Below, one piece after another: positions 1 through 9,140 of a stretch of 64,000 bases of DNA. Source of the DNA: Myxococcales bacterium (GTDB taxonomy: Bacteria > Myxococcota > UBA727 > GCA-2721815); the NCBI GenBank assembly GCA_002721815.1, contig PBLQ01000045.1, positions 62,001 through 126,000 of the forward strand. Reading direction: 5' to 3'. A program made the position numbers and the translations under genes. The first letter of the stretch is position 1; each line of letters starts with the position of its first letter. Below the pieces are notes generated by a model. It searched no databases and had not been told where the DNA came from. It was given only the letters and a program-made list of their open reading frames with translations.

Positions 1-2
1 GG

Positions 3-1493
3 CATCAACTCAATGCTTTAGAAATCCCCGGGGTGCTCTTTAATTTTTTGAACGATAGAGCCAAGGGCAATCCCAGGTTTTTACAGGCGCTCACCCAATA
101 CTTACAGGACCATGACTTTATCGAAGTCATCAGCAGCAACGCGCACCTCAAAAGGGAACTTTCGTCCCGGCGTATCCCCGAAACACTTTTGGAACTCACA
201 GAAGCAAAAATTGAGCAATGCAGCAATGATTCCATCACTTTTCTCAGCTACGCTTGCCTCTTGCAGCAGCCATTCTCAGCGCAGCTGATTCATCTCACCA
301 CCCAACACAGCGTCGATCAAAAAACCGCACTGTGGGAATGCGAGCAAAAAGGGATTATTCAAAAAATTCCCGGTACCGAGCACCAATGGCGCTTTGAACA
401 GCGACGCTATCGTGAAGTGGTCCGGGCTCAACTCACAAAAGATGACACCCATCGGTATCAAAAACGACTGGCCAAAACCCTTGCCCAATCCACTGCGGCA
501 AAAGTAGACCATCATGCGGAACAATTGGCCATGCTTTACGATGCCATCAACGAACCCACTCAAGCAGAAAAATGGTACGGGAAAGCAGCTGATCATGCTT
601 ATCGAAGTGGACAACTGGAGCATGCTGCCCAGCTGTATGCGGCTTGCTTAGAACGAATGGGACGGCTGTGGCAAAGCAACACCCACGATTTGGACACCAT
701 CAAACGTGGGTTTAAAATGCTGGCGCGCATGCTCAGCGCCATGAATACTTTTGCCCCCCAGAAAACCGTTTCGGCCAATTTTGATTTTCTAGAAAAAGAA
801 GCCGCCGAAAAAGCCCCATTGAACGCGGCGCAAGTGTGCTGGCAAAAGGCACGAGGCTACCAACTCAAATCGCAACATGAAAACGCATTGCGCATGCTGG
901 ATCGCGCGGATGCGCTCATGACCCAGGCCCCGTTGTCGCCAGACCTATATGTGCGGGTTCAAGTCCAAAGGGCAGAAATCCTAGAGGGTCAAGGCGATAT
1001 GGACAAAGCACGCATGGCGCTGGCTGCATCCGATGCCATCATCAAAAAGCACCCACTCAATGGCAGAGATCTCCTGTGGCAACATCAAAATCAAAAAGGA
1101 CGCATTTTGTTTCGAGAAAAAGAGTTTTTGCAGGCCAAAAAGTCTTTTGAAAAAGCACGGCAGATGGCCAAGGCCAATCAAGACAACATGGGAGAATCGC
1201 GCGCGCTCGTGAACTTAGCGGGGACGCTCTGGCACCTGGGACAACGACACGCGGCCTTTCTATTGATGGAACAGGGTGAATCTTTAGCGAAATCCGCCGG
1301 AGATCAAATTGGCGTATGTCGTATTTTGCTCAACCGGGGTTTCTTTCACCAAGCGCACAGCAATCCGGGGCAAGCGCAAGAATGCATCGAACAAGCATTG
1401 ATGTTGGCCGAAACCCTGGATTGGTCAGAAGGCATTGCGCACGCACAGGACGCTCTTCAACAGCTCGCCACCGAATGCGTTACGCCAGCATAA
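3..1493 (+). CDS. AAA-type ATPase/TPR regulatory protein, C-terminal part (5' end outside window)
   Basis: The frame is open to the left edge, so this is the last 496 residues of a larger protein; the GTG at 33 is not a convincing start. The first residues carry a GNPRFLQ motif, the conserved GNPxFL segment near the end of STAND/AAA ATPase modules. About 300 residues of helical TPR-like repeats follow (Ala-, Leu- and Tyr-rich pairs such as AEKWYGKAADHAY). In known families this layout is the C-terminal half of serine/threonine kinases or adenylate cyclases with an ATPase-TPR tail, so a signalling role is likely, but the N-terminal effector is not visible. It converges on the HD-domain gene and their 3' ends overlap by 14 bp. 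Confidence 0.75.
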   Translation, partial: HQLNALEIPGVLFNFLNDRAKGNPRFLQALTQYLQDHDFIEVISSNAHLKRELSSRRIPETLLELTEAKIEQCSNDSITFLSYACLLQQPFSAQLIHLTTQHSVDQKTALWECEQKGIIQKIPGTEHQWRFEQRRYREVVRAQLTKDDTHRYQKRLAKTLAQSTAAKVDHHAEQLAMLYDAINEPTQAEKWYGKAADHAYRSGQLEHAAQLYAACLERMGRLWQSNTHDLDTIKRGFKMLARMLSAMNTFAPQKTVSANFDFLEKEAAEKAPLNAAQVCWQKARGYQLKSQHENALRMLDRADALMTQAPLSPDLYVRVQVQRAEILEGQGDMDKARMALAASDAIIKKHPLNGRDLLWQHQNQKGRILFREKEFLQAKKSFEKARQMAKANQDNMGESRALVNLAGTLWHLGQRHAAFLLMEQGESLAKSAGDQIGVCRILLNRGFFHQAHSNPGQAQECIEQALMLAETLDWSEGIAHAQDALQQLATECVTPA

Positions 1494-2865
1494 AATCACG
1501 GGTTGCCGTTGCACCCCGATAGGGCAAGGCACGTACAATGTGCAATCCACGACTGGTGGGCCTAAAAACCTCACCTGTTTGTGCACCGTGGGCTAAGGGC
1601 TCCACCCGCACCTCCGGGTCTTCAATCGCTGACGGCTCGTCTGTTTGCCTTTCCACCCAAGCCACTTTTCCGTCGCTGAGCAACACGGGGCATCCCACTG
1701 GATACAATCCCATCACTCTTAAGAATGCCGTAAGGAAAATGGTATCAAAGTAAGTTCCACCATATTTCACAATGGCACCAATGGCATTGGCTGAAGGGAG
1801 CGGTTGACAGTGTAAGGGCATGGTCAAACGACAAAACGTGGCTGGGATCGCGACCAATTCGCTCGCCCATAAAGCTGACTGGGGCGTTCCCTCTCCTTTA
1901 AAGGCGGCACCGCGTTGGCTTTCAAAGGCACACACCATGCGATGTATATTTTCTGGATGAAAATCATGAGCAATAAGAACCTGTAAAGCTGAAAAAGGTA
2001 TCTTTTCGATGGCTTCTCGCAAAGCGCCCTTTTCAAAGACCTGTTGTTCATCTCCGAAATCATCCAAAAACATGCGGCCCAGGTCATGGGTCAACGCCTG
2101 CATGGCCAAATAAAGCGCGGTCCGTTTCGAACAACCCAGTTCTTGCGCCATCAACAAAGTCAACACCACCACATTGGCGATATAATAATTTAAATTTCGT
2201 TTGAGTGAGGTACGCTGGGTGATGCCCAAGAGTAATGTTTTGTGCTCGAGGCCATAACCCCATAAATGCTGGATCTCACGCCTCAAAGAGAAAAATGCAG
2301 GTTCTTTGTTGGCCAATGTTTGTTGCACCATATGATCGATCGACACCGTGAACCGTGCAAAGCATTGCAATACTTCCTCATGTGGAGCGCCCTCGGTTTT
2401 AAGGCTGGCATCGTTTCTCGATGATCCACCCTTAGGAATCAGGCGAATGCTTTCCATGGATTCTTGGAGAAAAGATTCAGCCTTTTGGTTGGTCATGTAT
2501 CTTTGATAGCGAGAAAAAAAATCTTTCAACGAAGACATCTTCATGTTGGCATCAAAATGTATTTCGCTGATTCCTAATTTATCAAACGTTTCTTTGAGCG
2601 ACTCTGCCAACGTCAACGCATTGTAGTTGAGTCGAACAAACTCGCCATCGACAAAAAAACGGCCATCTGCCAATTTAATGCGCAAGTCTTTTCCGTGCGC
2701 AATGGAATGCCACAACTCTTCAATGGGTCGCTTCACTGTTTCGTTTTCGCTTTGGTATAAAATGGCCAGTTGTAATACTTTTGCCAGCCGCTTAATGAGC
2801 ATCCGTCCAAAAAAGTTTCCTTCTTCAAATGATTTAATCTGAACTTCAACGGGTCGTGTTTTCAT
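1480..2865 (-). CDS. HD-domain phosphohydrolase-like signalling protein
   Basis: 461 residues. The centre holds a hydrophobic helical region ending in ALTHDLGRMF, an HD-type metal-binding signature, and a later AHDFHPEN segment that could give further ligands. This resembles HD/HD-GYP phosphohydrolases, but no GYP motif is seen. The N-terminal 150 residues (LIKRLAKVLQLA, DGRFFVDGEFVRL) have no named domain I recognise. ATG at 2865 was chosen because it overlaps the stop of the upstream HEAT gene as TAATG and follows an AAAGAAG ribosome site; the frame extends further up without better support. Nucleotide second-messenger turnover or protein scaffolding is inferred from the HD fold; substrate unknown. 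Confidence 0.6.
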   Translation of the reverse strand: MKTRPVEVQIKSFEEGNFFGRMLIKRLAKVLQLAILYQSENETVKRPIEELWHSIAHGKDLRIKLADGRFFVDGEFVRLNYNALTLAESLKETFDKLGISEIHFDANMKMSSLKDFFSRYQRYMTNQKAESFLQESMESIRLIPKGGSSRNDASLKTEGAPHEEVLQCFARFTVSIDHMVQQTLANKEPAFFSLRREIQHLWGYGLEHKTLLLGITQRTSLKRNLNYYIANVVVLTLLMAQELGCSKRTALYLAMQALTHDLGRMFLDDFGDEQQVFEKGALREAIEKIPFSALQVLIAHDFHPENIHRMVCAFESQRGAAFKGEGTPQSALWASELVAIPATFCRLTMPLHCQPLPSANAIGAIVKYGGTYFDTIFLTAFLRVMGLYPVGCPVLLSDGKVAWVERQTDEPSAIEDPEVRVEPLAHGAQTGEVFRPTSRGLHIVRALPYRGATATRDFMLA

Positions 2866-4637
2866 TAAGCTTCTTTCCCCGAAGACGAACCGTCCATTCG
2901 TCGCAGCGCATTCAGACATGCTTCCTTTAAGGCTTTATTTCCGAAGAGTTTCTTTTTAGAAATTTCTTGTAGCAGCGAGCGGCTCTCTTCATCATTCAAT
3001 TTACCCAAGGAAAGGGCAGCAGTGATTCGCAAATCCACCGCCAATTTGGGCATCCCCAAAATACGCCGCAGTCGTACCAAAGATTTCTCTCCACCGATGG
3101 CTGCCAGAGCATGAACCCATCGCTTTCGCTCTTCGAGGGTCAAGGAGGCGCTATTTATCTTCTTCTCCACATAGGGAACAATATTGGGATCTTTTTCGTT
3201 GACCAAAACATTGAATAAAAAACGCTCATAGTCTTTTTCGGCCCGAGGAATACGTTCCAACAATTCTCTTTTGCGTTCCAGTAATTCACTCCGAGGCATA
3301 TTTTTTAGGACCAATAACCACATGGCGGGCTGTTCATAATTGAGAACCGTATCGCGCACCTTCCGGTAGAGCGGCGCGTTTTTTCGCTGTGCCAATACCA
3401 GTAATATTTCCACCAACCGGGGCGCGTCAGGGCTTAAATAACTAACAATGGTGTCCGCATCAGGCCCCATTGCGGCAATGATGTCGATCAAGCTCTTTAG
3501 CCCAGAGTCCGTTTTTAGACGCTTGAGGTACGGAAACAGGCGGGCGTGTTCCGACGAACGAACGTGCGATAAAAGATCTACAATATTTTTTTGTTGCTCT
3601 GTTTGATCCAGGGAAGGAATGAGCTGGTCCAAAACCTGAGGACGTTCAAAGTACTGAACAAAACCTGAGAACAGCGCTTCGTCTTTCTCTTCAGACTGAA
3701 TGGCTGACAGCACCTGGGTAATATCCAGTAATGCGCCCATACCAATCAATTGATCAAAAGCCCGCCACAAGCCTTCGAGTAACATGGGTGCATTTTTCGC
3801 CTGTGGTTTTTGACTGATTTGCCAAAAAATTCGGATGATCTTCTCGACGGTTTCCCCTTGGTATAAATAATTTTTCTCCGCCTCCTCCTCCAAAGCCGCC
3901 AGTCGTTCATCTAACAAATCCTGGGCGATGAAAGTCATCGGCAAGTCGACCCCGCGTACCAGTGTGGTCAGATCTTCCTCTACCAAAGGAGCCAAACCAT
4001 CCAGTTGATGGATGCCCAACGCACCAAGATGCGCTTCTTTCTCGGTCACCACATGAGCCAAGACGTCTTGACGCTTGGTTTTTCGCCACAAGCCTTTTGG
4101 CGTAAGCCACTGAGAAAACGACTGGTACGCCTGGGTAACGGTGGCTGCAACTTGCTCATCCGCATGCAAAATCAGATCAAAATGTCTCTTGCTGTCCAGT
4201 TCGATGTGGGCCATATCGGCTTCCCAGGTTTCGGTCACAATGTTCTGCGTGTGGCTCATTTGCCCCGCCAGTGATTTCGCCCAGATTTCACAAAAAGAAA
4301 TTACTTCATTCTCAGTCAGGCCTTTCCTAAAAGTCACCCGGTTGATTCCATCGCAATAAAGCGCATGGGCAATGGCATCCTCTTGGTTATCGGACTGGTA
4401 AACTGTTTCGTTTTCCCAGCGAAGCTCGAACGGAAAGCAGTCCAACGCCAACAGGCCATGGACATCGCAATAACCAGACAGCTTGCTGAACAAATCTTTT
4501 TCAAGTTGTTGGCGGATGGTGGAATCTGATTTACCGGGCGCATAGGAGACCAGAACCTTGCGCAGTTGCACGGCCAAATCACGAACCATGTCCAGCCCTT
4601 GAACCAATCTTTTCTGCTCTTGATGCGTTTCTGCCAA
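2865..4637 (-). CDS. HEAT-repeat protein
   Basis: 590 residues, soluble, no signal peptide. The C-terminal third shows HEAT/PBS-lyase-like helical repeats (ALAAIGGEKSLVRLRRILG, then ITAALSLGKLNDEESRSLLQ). The N-terminal part (DGINRVTFRKGLTENEV) resembles the N-terminal module of the downstream HD protein, which also has a GISEIHFDANM segment at the same relative place, so the two may share a domain. Start is TTG at 4637 with AGAGGG six bases upstream. It is translationally coupled to the HD gene through TAATG, so the two products probably work together, for example as adaptor and enzyme. A similar HEAT protein lies at the right edge of the window. Confidence 0.6.
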   Translation of the reverse strand: MAETHQEQKRLVQGLDMVRDLAVQLRKVLVSYAPGKSDSTIRQQLEKDLFSKLSGYCDVHGLLALDCFPFELRWENETVYQSDNQEDAIAHALYCDGINRVTFRKGLTENEVISFCEIWAKSLAGQMSHTQNIVTETWEADMAHIELDSKRHFDLILHADEQVAATVTQAYQSFSQWLTPKGLWRKTKRQDVLAHVVTEKEAHLGALGIHQLDGLAPLVEEDLTTLVRGVDLPMTFIAQDLLDERLAALEEEAEKNYLYQGETVEKIIRIFWQISQKPQAKNAPMLLEGLWRAFDQLIGMGALLDITQVLSAIQSEEKDEALFSGFVQYFERPQVLDQLIPSLDQTEQQKNIVDLLSHVRSSEHARLFPYLKRLKTDSGLKSLIDIIAAMGPDADTIVSYLSPDAPRLVEILLVLAQRKNAPLYRKVRDTVLNYEQPAMWLLVLKNMPRSELLERKRELLERIPRAEKDYERFLFNVLVNEKDPNIVPYVEKKINSASLTLEERKRWVHALAAIGGEKSLVRLRRILGMPKLAVDLRITAALSLGKLNDEESRSLLQEISKKKLFGNKALKEACLNALRRMDGSSSGKEA

Positions 4638-4711
4638 CCCAAACCCTCTGATCTAACCGTAAACTGGGATTTCCTTGGGATATACGCTAAATAAAGACGT
4701 TCACCAAGGAA

Positions 4712-4755
4712 GCCCGCCTTTCCGGGCGGAAACCGACCCATAGAGGCCGGTTTTT
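4712..4755 (+). promoter_or_regulatory. Tandem hairpins in the rseP leader, second one terminator-like
   Basis: The first hairpin can pair GCCCG (4712-4716) with CGGGC (4723-4727), or alternatively CCGCC with GGCGG. The second pairs AACCG (4731-4735) and CC (4737-4738) with GG (4745-4746) and CGGTT (4748-4752), with one A/C mismatch, and runs into five T residues. It ends 20 bases before the rseP start. The upstream gene is divergent, so a terminator here would act on rseP's own leader. Attenuation is inferred. Confidence 0.4.
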
Positions 4756-4775
4756 GGGCACTAAAGGACCATCAC

Positions 4776-6518
4776 ATGCAAACTGCCATTGCCGGCATCA
4801 TTCTTCTGGGCGTTTTGGTTTTTATCCACGAATTGGGCCATTTTTTGGTGGCCAAGCTTTGCGGGGTGCGGGTACTCACCTTCTCTCTGGGCTTCGGTCC
4901 TAAAATTCTAGGTTTCCAATTAGGCGAAACTGAATATAAAATCTCCATCTTACCCCTTGGTGGCTTCGTCCAGATGTTCGGGGAAAATCCAGATGAAGAG
5001 CTCTCCGAAGAAGAAAAAACGCGCTCTTTCATGCATCAAGTGCTGTGGAAAAAAGCAGCCATTGCAGCGGCAGGCCCCATCTTTAACTTCATCTTACCGG
5101 TCTTCGTCTTTTGGACCATGCTCGGCGGGGTCCAAGAGCGGATTCAACCCGTGATCGGCACCGTCTTTCACGGTGGCCCTGCCCAGGTGGCCCAGTTAAA
5201 AACCGGCGACCGGGTTTTAGCCGTCAATGGGCAACCCATCAAAACCTTTTCCGAAATGGTGGAGCAGGTTTCCGCCCTACCGGATGAAGAGGTTCGTTTC
5301 AAAATACAACGGGATGCCGAAACCTTAGATGTGACAGTAAAGACCTTGGCCGTCCCATCCACCAACCCCTTAGAAAAAGATAAAAAAGTGGGTCGCATTG
5401 GCATCGGAGCCGGCAAGCAAAAAGCCAAAGTGGCCATTGGGCCACAAAGCATCGCTGCCATGGCCGGTCTGCAAACCGGCGATGAAATCCTCAAATGGGA
5501 CAACCAAGCGGTTTCCTCAATCCAACACCTGTACGCCTTGCTCGACACGGATAAAAACCAAGCCCACCAACTGGAAATACAACGGAAAGAAGAGAAACGA
5601 ACACTCATTCTTCCGCCCATTGGCGCCACTGAACCCCCCTCGTCAGAGGACACGGCCCTAGCAAATCCCGACCCCATCCTGCCGACGCCTGAGGTCAAAC
5701 GATTCGCAGTAACCGCTGAGGAAATTAAAACGGCAACCACCGCCCACACCCAAACCATGTCCGCGGCGCGTCAACTCTTGGCCCGACAAAAGGAACGAGG
5801 CGGGATTGCATTTTATGAAGGCGTGTTGGCCGATGTTAAAAAGGGAACCCCTGCGGATAAAATGGGGCTTCAAAAGGGAGACCGGTTTTTGGCCTACAAT
5901 CAAAAGCCTTTAAATGCATGGGCCACCTTTCATCAAGAACTCACATCAAAACCCGACGAGGTGCATCGCATTGCGGTACTTCGAGGCGAAACGATCTTTC
6001 TCACCACCTTTCGCATGGCGCCCTACCAAGACCCTGAGATGCGAGGTATGCCCGAAAAAAAGGTGCTGGGTCACGTGGCCGCATCGGCCGTTCATTCGCC
6101 TGAAACCTTTGTTCGCGACATTCCCTGGTTAGAGGCTTTCCCCCAGGCGATTGATGAAACCGTCAAAATCACGGTGCTCACCCTCAAAGGTCTTTGGGCA
6201 CTGGTGAATTTAGAAATGCCATTGGATACCCTTGGGGGGCCAATTATGATTTTTGACCTCGCAGGCAAAGCAGCCGAACAAGGCAAAGGCATGTTTCTGT
6301 TTCTCTTGTGCTTGATCAGTGTGAACTTGGGCATCCTGAATTTGTTGCCCATTCCCGTATTGGACGGCGGGCACTTGCTCATGTTTGGCATTGAAGCCAT
6401 CCAACGCAAACCCATCAATTTGGCAACCAGAGCCCTGGCCACTCGGATTGGCTTATTCTTGCTACTGGCCCTGATGGTGACTGCCATCGGCAACGATATT
6501 TTAAGGTACTTTGGCTAA
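4776..6518 (+). CDS. rseP: RIP zinc metalloprotease RseP (site-2 protease)
   Basis: 580 residues, longer than the usual ~450. The first membrane helix carries the zinc motif HELGH (residues 18-22), and the C-terminal membrane region carries VLDGGH near residue 528, the LDG motif supplying the third metal ligand. Between them are PDZ-like segments near residues 125-200, 210-275 and 325-400, one more than the usual two. The family cleaves membrane-embedded anti-sigma factors and spent signal peptides in the inner membrane. AAAGGA lies eight bases before the ATG. It converges with the phosphomannomutase gene, leaving 6 bp. It lies alone, without the common uppS-cdsA-dxr neighbours. Confidence 0.93.
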   Translation: MQTAIAGIILLGVLVFIHELGHFLVAKLCGVRVLTFSLGFGPKILGFQLGETEYKISILPLGGFVQMFGENPDEELSEEEKTRSFMHQVLWKKAAIAAAGPIFNFILPVFVFWTMLGGVQERIQPVIGTVFHGGPAQVAQLKTGDRVLAVNGQPIKTFSEMVEQVSALPDEEVRFKIQRDAETLDVTVKTLAVPSTNPLEKDKKVGRIGIGAGKQKAKVAIGPQSIAAMAGLQTGDEILKWDNQAVSSIQHLYALLDTDKNQAHQLEIQRKEEKRTLILPPIGATEPPSSEDTALANPDPILPTPEVKRFAVTAEEIKTATTAHTQTMSAARQLLARQKERGGIAFYEGVLADVKKGTPADKMGLQKGDRFLAYNQKPLNAWATFHQELTSKPDEVHRIAVLRGETIFLTTFRMAPYQDPEMRGMPEKKVLGHVAASAVHSPETFVRDIPWLEAFPQAIDETVKITVLTLKGLWALVNLEMPLDTLGGPIMIFDLAGKAAEQGKGMFLFLLCLISVNLGILNLLPIPVLDGGHLLMFGIEAIQRKPINLATRALATRIGLFLLLALMVTAIGNDILRYFG

Positions 6519-6524
6519 ATGGGA

Positions 6525-7898
6525 TTAAGAAGCGCCGTCGAGCACTTGCAACACCTCTCGCGTTTTCTCATCCAGTAATTCCGCGTCACCACGTGTTTCC
6601 ACATTGAGCCGAACCAATGGTTCGGTGTTGCTTTTCCGTAAATTAAACCGCCAACTTTCAAACTCGAAAGAAAAGCCATCGGTGGTGTCTTGGTGCAGTG
6701 CTTGCGAAGCGTAAACTGCTCTCACCGCTTCAATGGACTTGTCGGCATCAGCAATGGTGCGATTGATTTCGCCACTGGTAGGAAATAAACCCAAACGCTC
6801 ATTCACCATATCAGAAAGAGATTGACCAGTCTCACTGAGGAGCTGGGCCACCAACAACCAAGGGATTTGGCCACTGTCACAGTAAGCGAAATCACGGAAA
6901 TAATGATGGGCACTCATTTCACCGCCATACAGTGCGTCTTCGGCCCGCATGCGCTCTTTGATAAAGGCATGACCCGTTTTGCACAACACGGGGCGCCCAC
7001 CTGCCTGAGACACCAGCTCCAATGTATTCCAGGTAAGTCGAGGTTCGTAAATTACGGCTTCGCCAGGATGTTTTGATAACATGGCTTGGGCCAGCATGCC
7101 CACGAGGTAATATCCCTCAATGAACTGTCCCGCCGCATCAAAAAAGAAGCAGCGATCGAAATCACCATCCCATGCGATTCCCAAATCCGCACCGTGCTCC
7201 AAAACCGCTTGCGCAGTGGCAGCTCGGTTGTCGGGCAGCAAAGGATTGGGGATGCCACAAGGAAAATGACCGTCTGGGTCGTGCTGGATTTTGATAAACT
7301 CAATGGGCAAATGCTTTTCAAGTTGATCGATCACCAAACCCGCGCCGCCATGCCCAGGGTTGGTCACGACCTTCAGTGGTTTTATTTTTTCGATGTCTAC
7401 GTACTGTAATAAGTGAGCAATGTATTCAGGCATTAAGTCATGAGATTCTAAAGTACCTGGTTGCTCGCTCTGGGCAAAATCATCTTTCATCGCGGCTTGT
7501 TCAATCTCCAGTAAACCATTGTCTTTAGAGATGGGACGCGCGCCTGCTTTTACAAATTTAATGCCGTTGTAATCGGCAGGGTTATGACTGGCGGTGACCA
7601 TCAAACCACCGTCCACACCTTCCTCCTCCAAGTGAAAGGTCCCAAAATAAACCATCTCGGTGCCACCCAAACCAATGTCGATCACATTCACCCCTTGGTG
7701 GCGCAATCCTTCGGACAATGCCCGTGCCATCCCCGGAGACGAAAGTCGAATGTCATAACCCACCACGACTTTTTTACTGCCGGTCACCTGGGCGTAGGCC
7801 TGACCAATTTTATAGGCCAAATCTTCATTGAGTTGATCGGGAATCCGACCGCGAACATCCAAAGCTTTAAAGCATGGCAAAGACTCTGTGCGCATCAT
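6525..7898 (-). CDS. manB: Phosphomannomutase/phosphoglucomutase
   Basis: 457 residues from the ATG at 7898. Phosphoserine loop TASHNP at 102-107, metal loop DGDFDR at 244-249, sugar-recognition loop GEMSAH (a slight variant of GEMSGH) and a C-terminal phosphate-binding segment RKSNTEPLVRLNVE. These define the alpha-D-phosphohexomutase superfamily, PMM/PGM branch, which interconverts mannose or glucose 6-phosphate and 1-phosphate in the cytoplasm for surface polysaccharide and LPS synthesis. The frame continues upstream to 7952, but GGAGG sits four bases before the chosen ATG. A second ATG directly follows and is an equal candidate. Confidence 0.92.
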   Translation of the reverse strand: MMRTESLPCFKALDVRGRIPDQLNEDLAYKIGQAYAQVTGSKKVVVGYDIRLSSPGMARALSEGLRHQGVNVIDIGLGGTEMVYFGTFHLEEEGVDGGLMVTASHNPADYNGIKFVKAGARPISKDNGLLEIEQAAMKDDFAQSEQPGTLESHDLMPEYIAHLLQYVDIEKIKPLKVVTNPGHGGAGLVIDQLEKHLPIEFIKIQHDPDGHFPCGIPNPLLPDNRAATAQAVLEHGADLGIAWDGDFDRCFFFDAAGQFIEGYYLVGMLAQAMLSKHPGEAVIYEPRLTWNTLELVSQAGGRPVLCKTGHAFIKERMRAEDALYGGEMSAHHYFRDFAYCDSGQIPWLLVAQLLSETGQSLSDMVNERLGLFPTSGEINRTIADADKSIEAVRAVYASQALHQDTTDGFSFEFESWRFNLRKSNTEPLVRLNVETRGDAELLDEKTREVLQVLDGAS

Positions 7899-7985
7899 AC
7901 CGCCTCCATCAGGATTGAGGCGCCCAGCCTTGCAAATAATGAACCCACACAAAAGGGGAATGACTCTTTTTCGTCGAAATACTTA

Positions 7986-9140
7986 CTACGGCAGAGCACA
8001 CGCCTGTCGGACACCGCCCTGACAAGCACGGCGCTTAGCCTCCTGAAGATCTTGGGGCCCCGGAATGAGTGTTGGTTCTTTTTGCCATAATCGCGCCAGC
8101 TGAAAACAACCGATGGCCTGGTTGCCACGACAGGCTTTTTCAAAAAACCGGGACGCTTTTTCCTTCACGGGCGTGGGCGCTGCCATTTCACGCATCCCCA
8201 TGGCAACACAAGCCTCAGCCACGTCAGCCCCACAAGCCTTCTCAAAGAGCTGTTTTGAATTCTTAGAGATCAACCCCAAACGGTAGCAACCAACGCCGCT
8301 TTCTAATTGACACGCACGCCCGTAATAATATTGGGCATCTGGTAGCATATTGTCTTTTCTCGCCAAATCACCTCGAATCACGCAACCGCGTTTATCATCC
8401 CCCAAACAAGACTGCTGGCTGTACGCCAACGCCTTTGGTGGGTTGTCACGACGCAACAGTCTTGCCGCCATGTAACAAGATGTGGCGTCAAGATGGCTAC
8501 AACCTTTTTCAAATAACAATGTGGCGGATTTCACACTCGCTTTAAGGCCAATGCCATATTGTGCCATCACGCCTAAATGGGTGCAAGCAGGGCCAAATTC
8601 ACCTCGACAGCTCAAACCAAAATAAGTGGAAGCTTTTTGAAAGTCCTCACGGGCTTCTTCACCCATGAGCCAGAAAACCCCCGCCTCATAACACGCACGG
8701 GCCTCTTTCAACTGGCACCCTTGCGCAAAAGAGGCAATGGCTTTTCCCGGCGAATAAGATGATCGCGATTGATCCAAAGCCAATTTGCCCGCGAGCAAGC
8801 AACCCGCCTTGCTCTTATTTTCGCAAGCCCGGTAGTAGAGCAACAACGCCTCTTCGGCGTTTTCCTCTAAATGAAGACCCAGCTGGAAAAGTCGACCCAA
8901 ACGGTAACAATCTTGCCCACGCCCCAGCCGGCAGGATTTCCGCCACTGTCCAATCAGTTCCGCGGCCTGCGCCTTCGTCATGGAGGCCACATCTACAGAG
9001 GGAGCGGGCTTGGACAACAATACTTTTTTGGTGGGTGCGACAGCACGATGCCCGCAACCCGTAGACATCATCTCGAGCCCAAATAAAGCGAGAATTAGCC
9101 AAAAATGCTTATAGTTCTGGATAACACGTTTGATCGGCAT
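7986..9140 (-). CDS. Sel1-repeat lipoprotein
   Basis: 384 residues. The N-terminus has basic residues, a hydrophobic core (HFWLILALFGLEMM) and STGC as a lipobox-like cleavage site, so lipid anchoring is probable although position -3 is Ser. The rest is a run of Sel1-like units of about 36 residues with conserved A-x-x-x-Y-x-x-x-C patterns (ACYEAGVFWLMGEE, GCYRLGLISKN), with many paired cysteines as in HcpA-type Sel1 proteins. Such proteins act as periplasmic or surface adaptors. ATG at 9140 was chosen because it alone preserves the signal peptide; it lies inside the 3' end of the upstream protease gene, overlapping by 32 bp. Confidence 0.7.
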   Translation of the reverse strand: MPIKRVIQNYKHFWLILALFGLEMMSTGCGHRAVAPTKKVLLSKPAPSVDVASMTKAQAAELIGQWRKSCRLGRGQDCYRLGRLFQLGLHLEENAEEALLLYYRACENKSKAGCLLAGKLALDQSRSSYSPGKAIASFAQGCQLKEARACYEAGVFWLMGEEAREDFQKASTYFGLSCRGEFGPACTHLGVMAQYGIGLKASVKSATLLFEKGCSHLDATSCYMAARLLRRDNPPKALAYSQQSCLGDDKRGCVIRGDLARKDNMLPDAQYYYGRACQLESGVGCYRLGLISKNSKQLFEKACGADVAEACVAMGMREMAAPTPVKEKASRFFEKACRGNQAIGCFQLARLWQKEPTLIPGPQDLQEAKRRACQGGVRQACALP

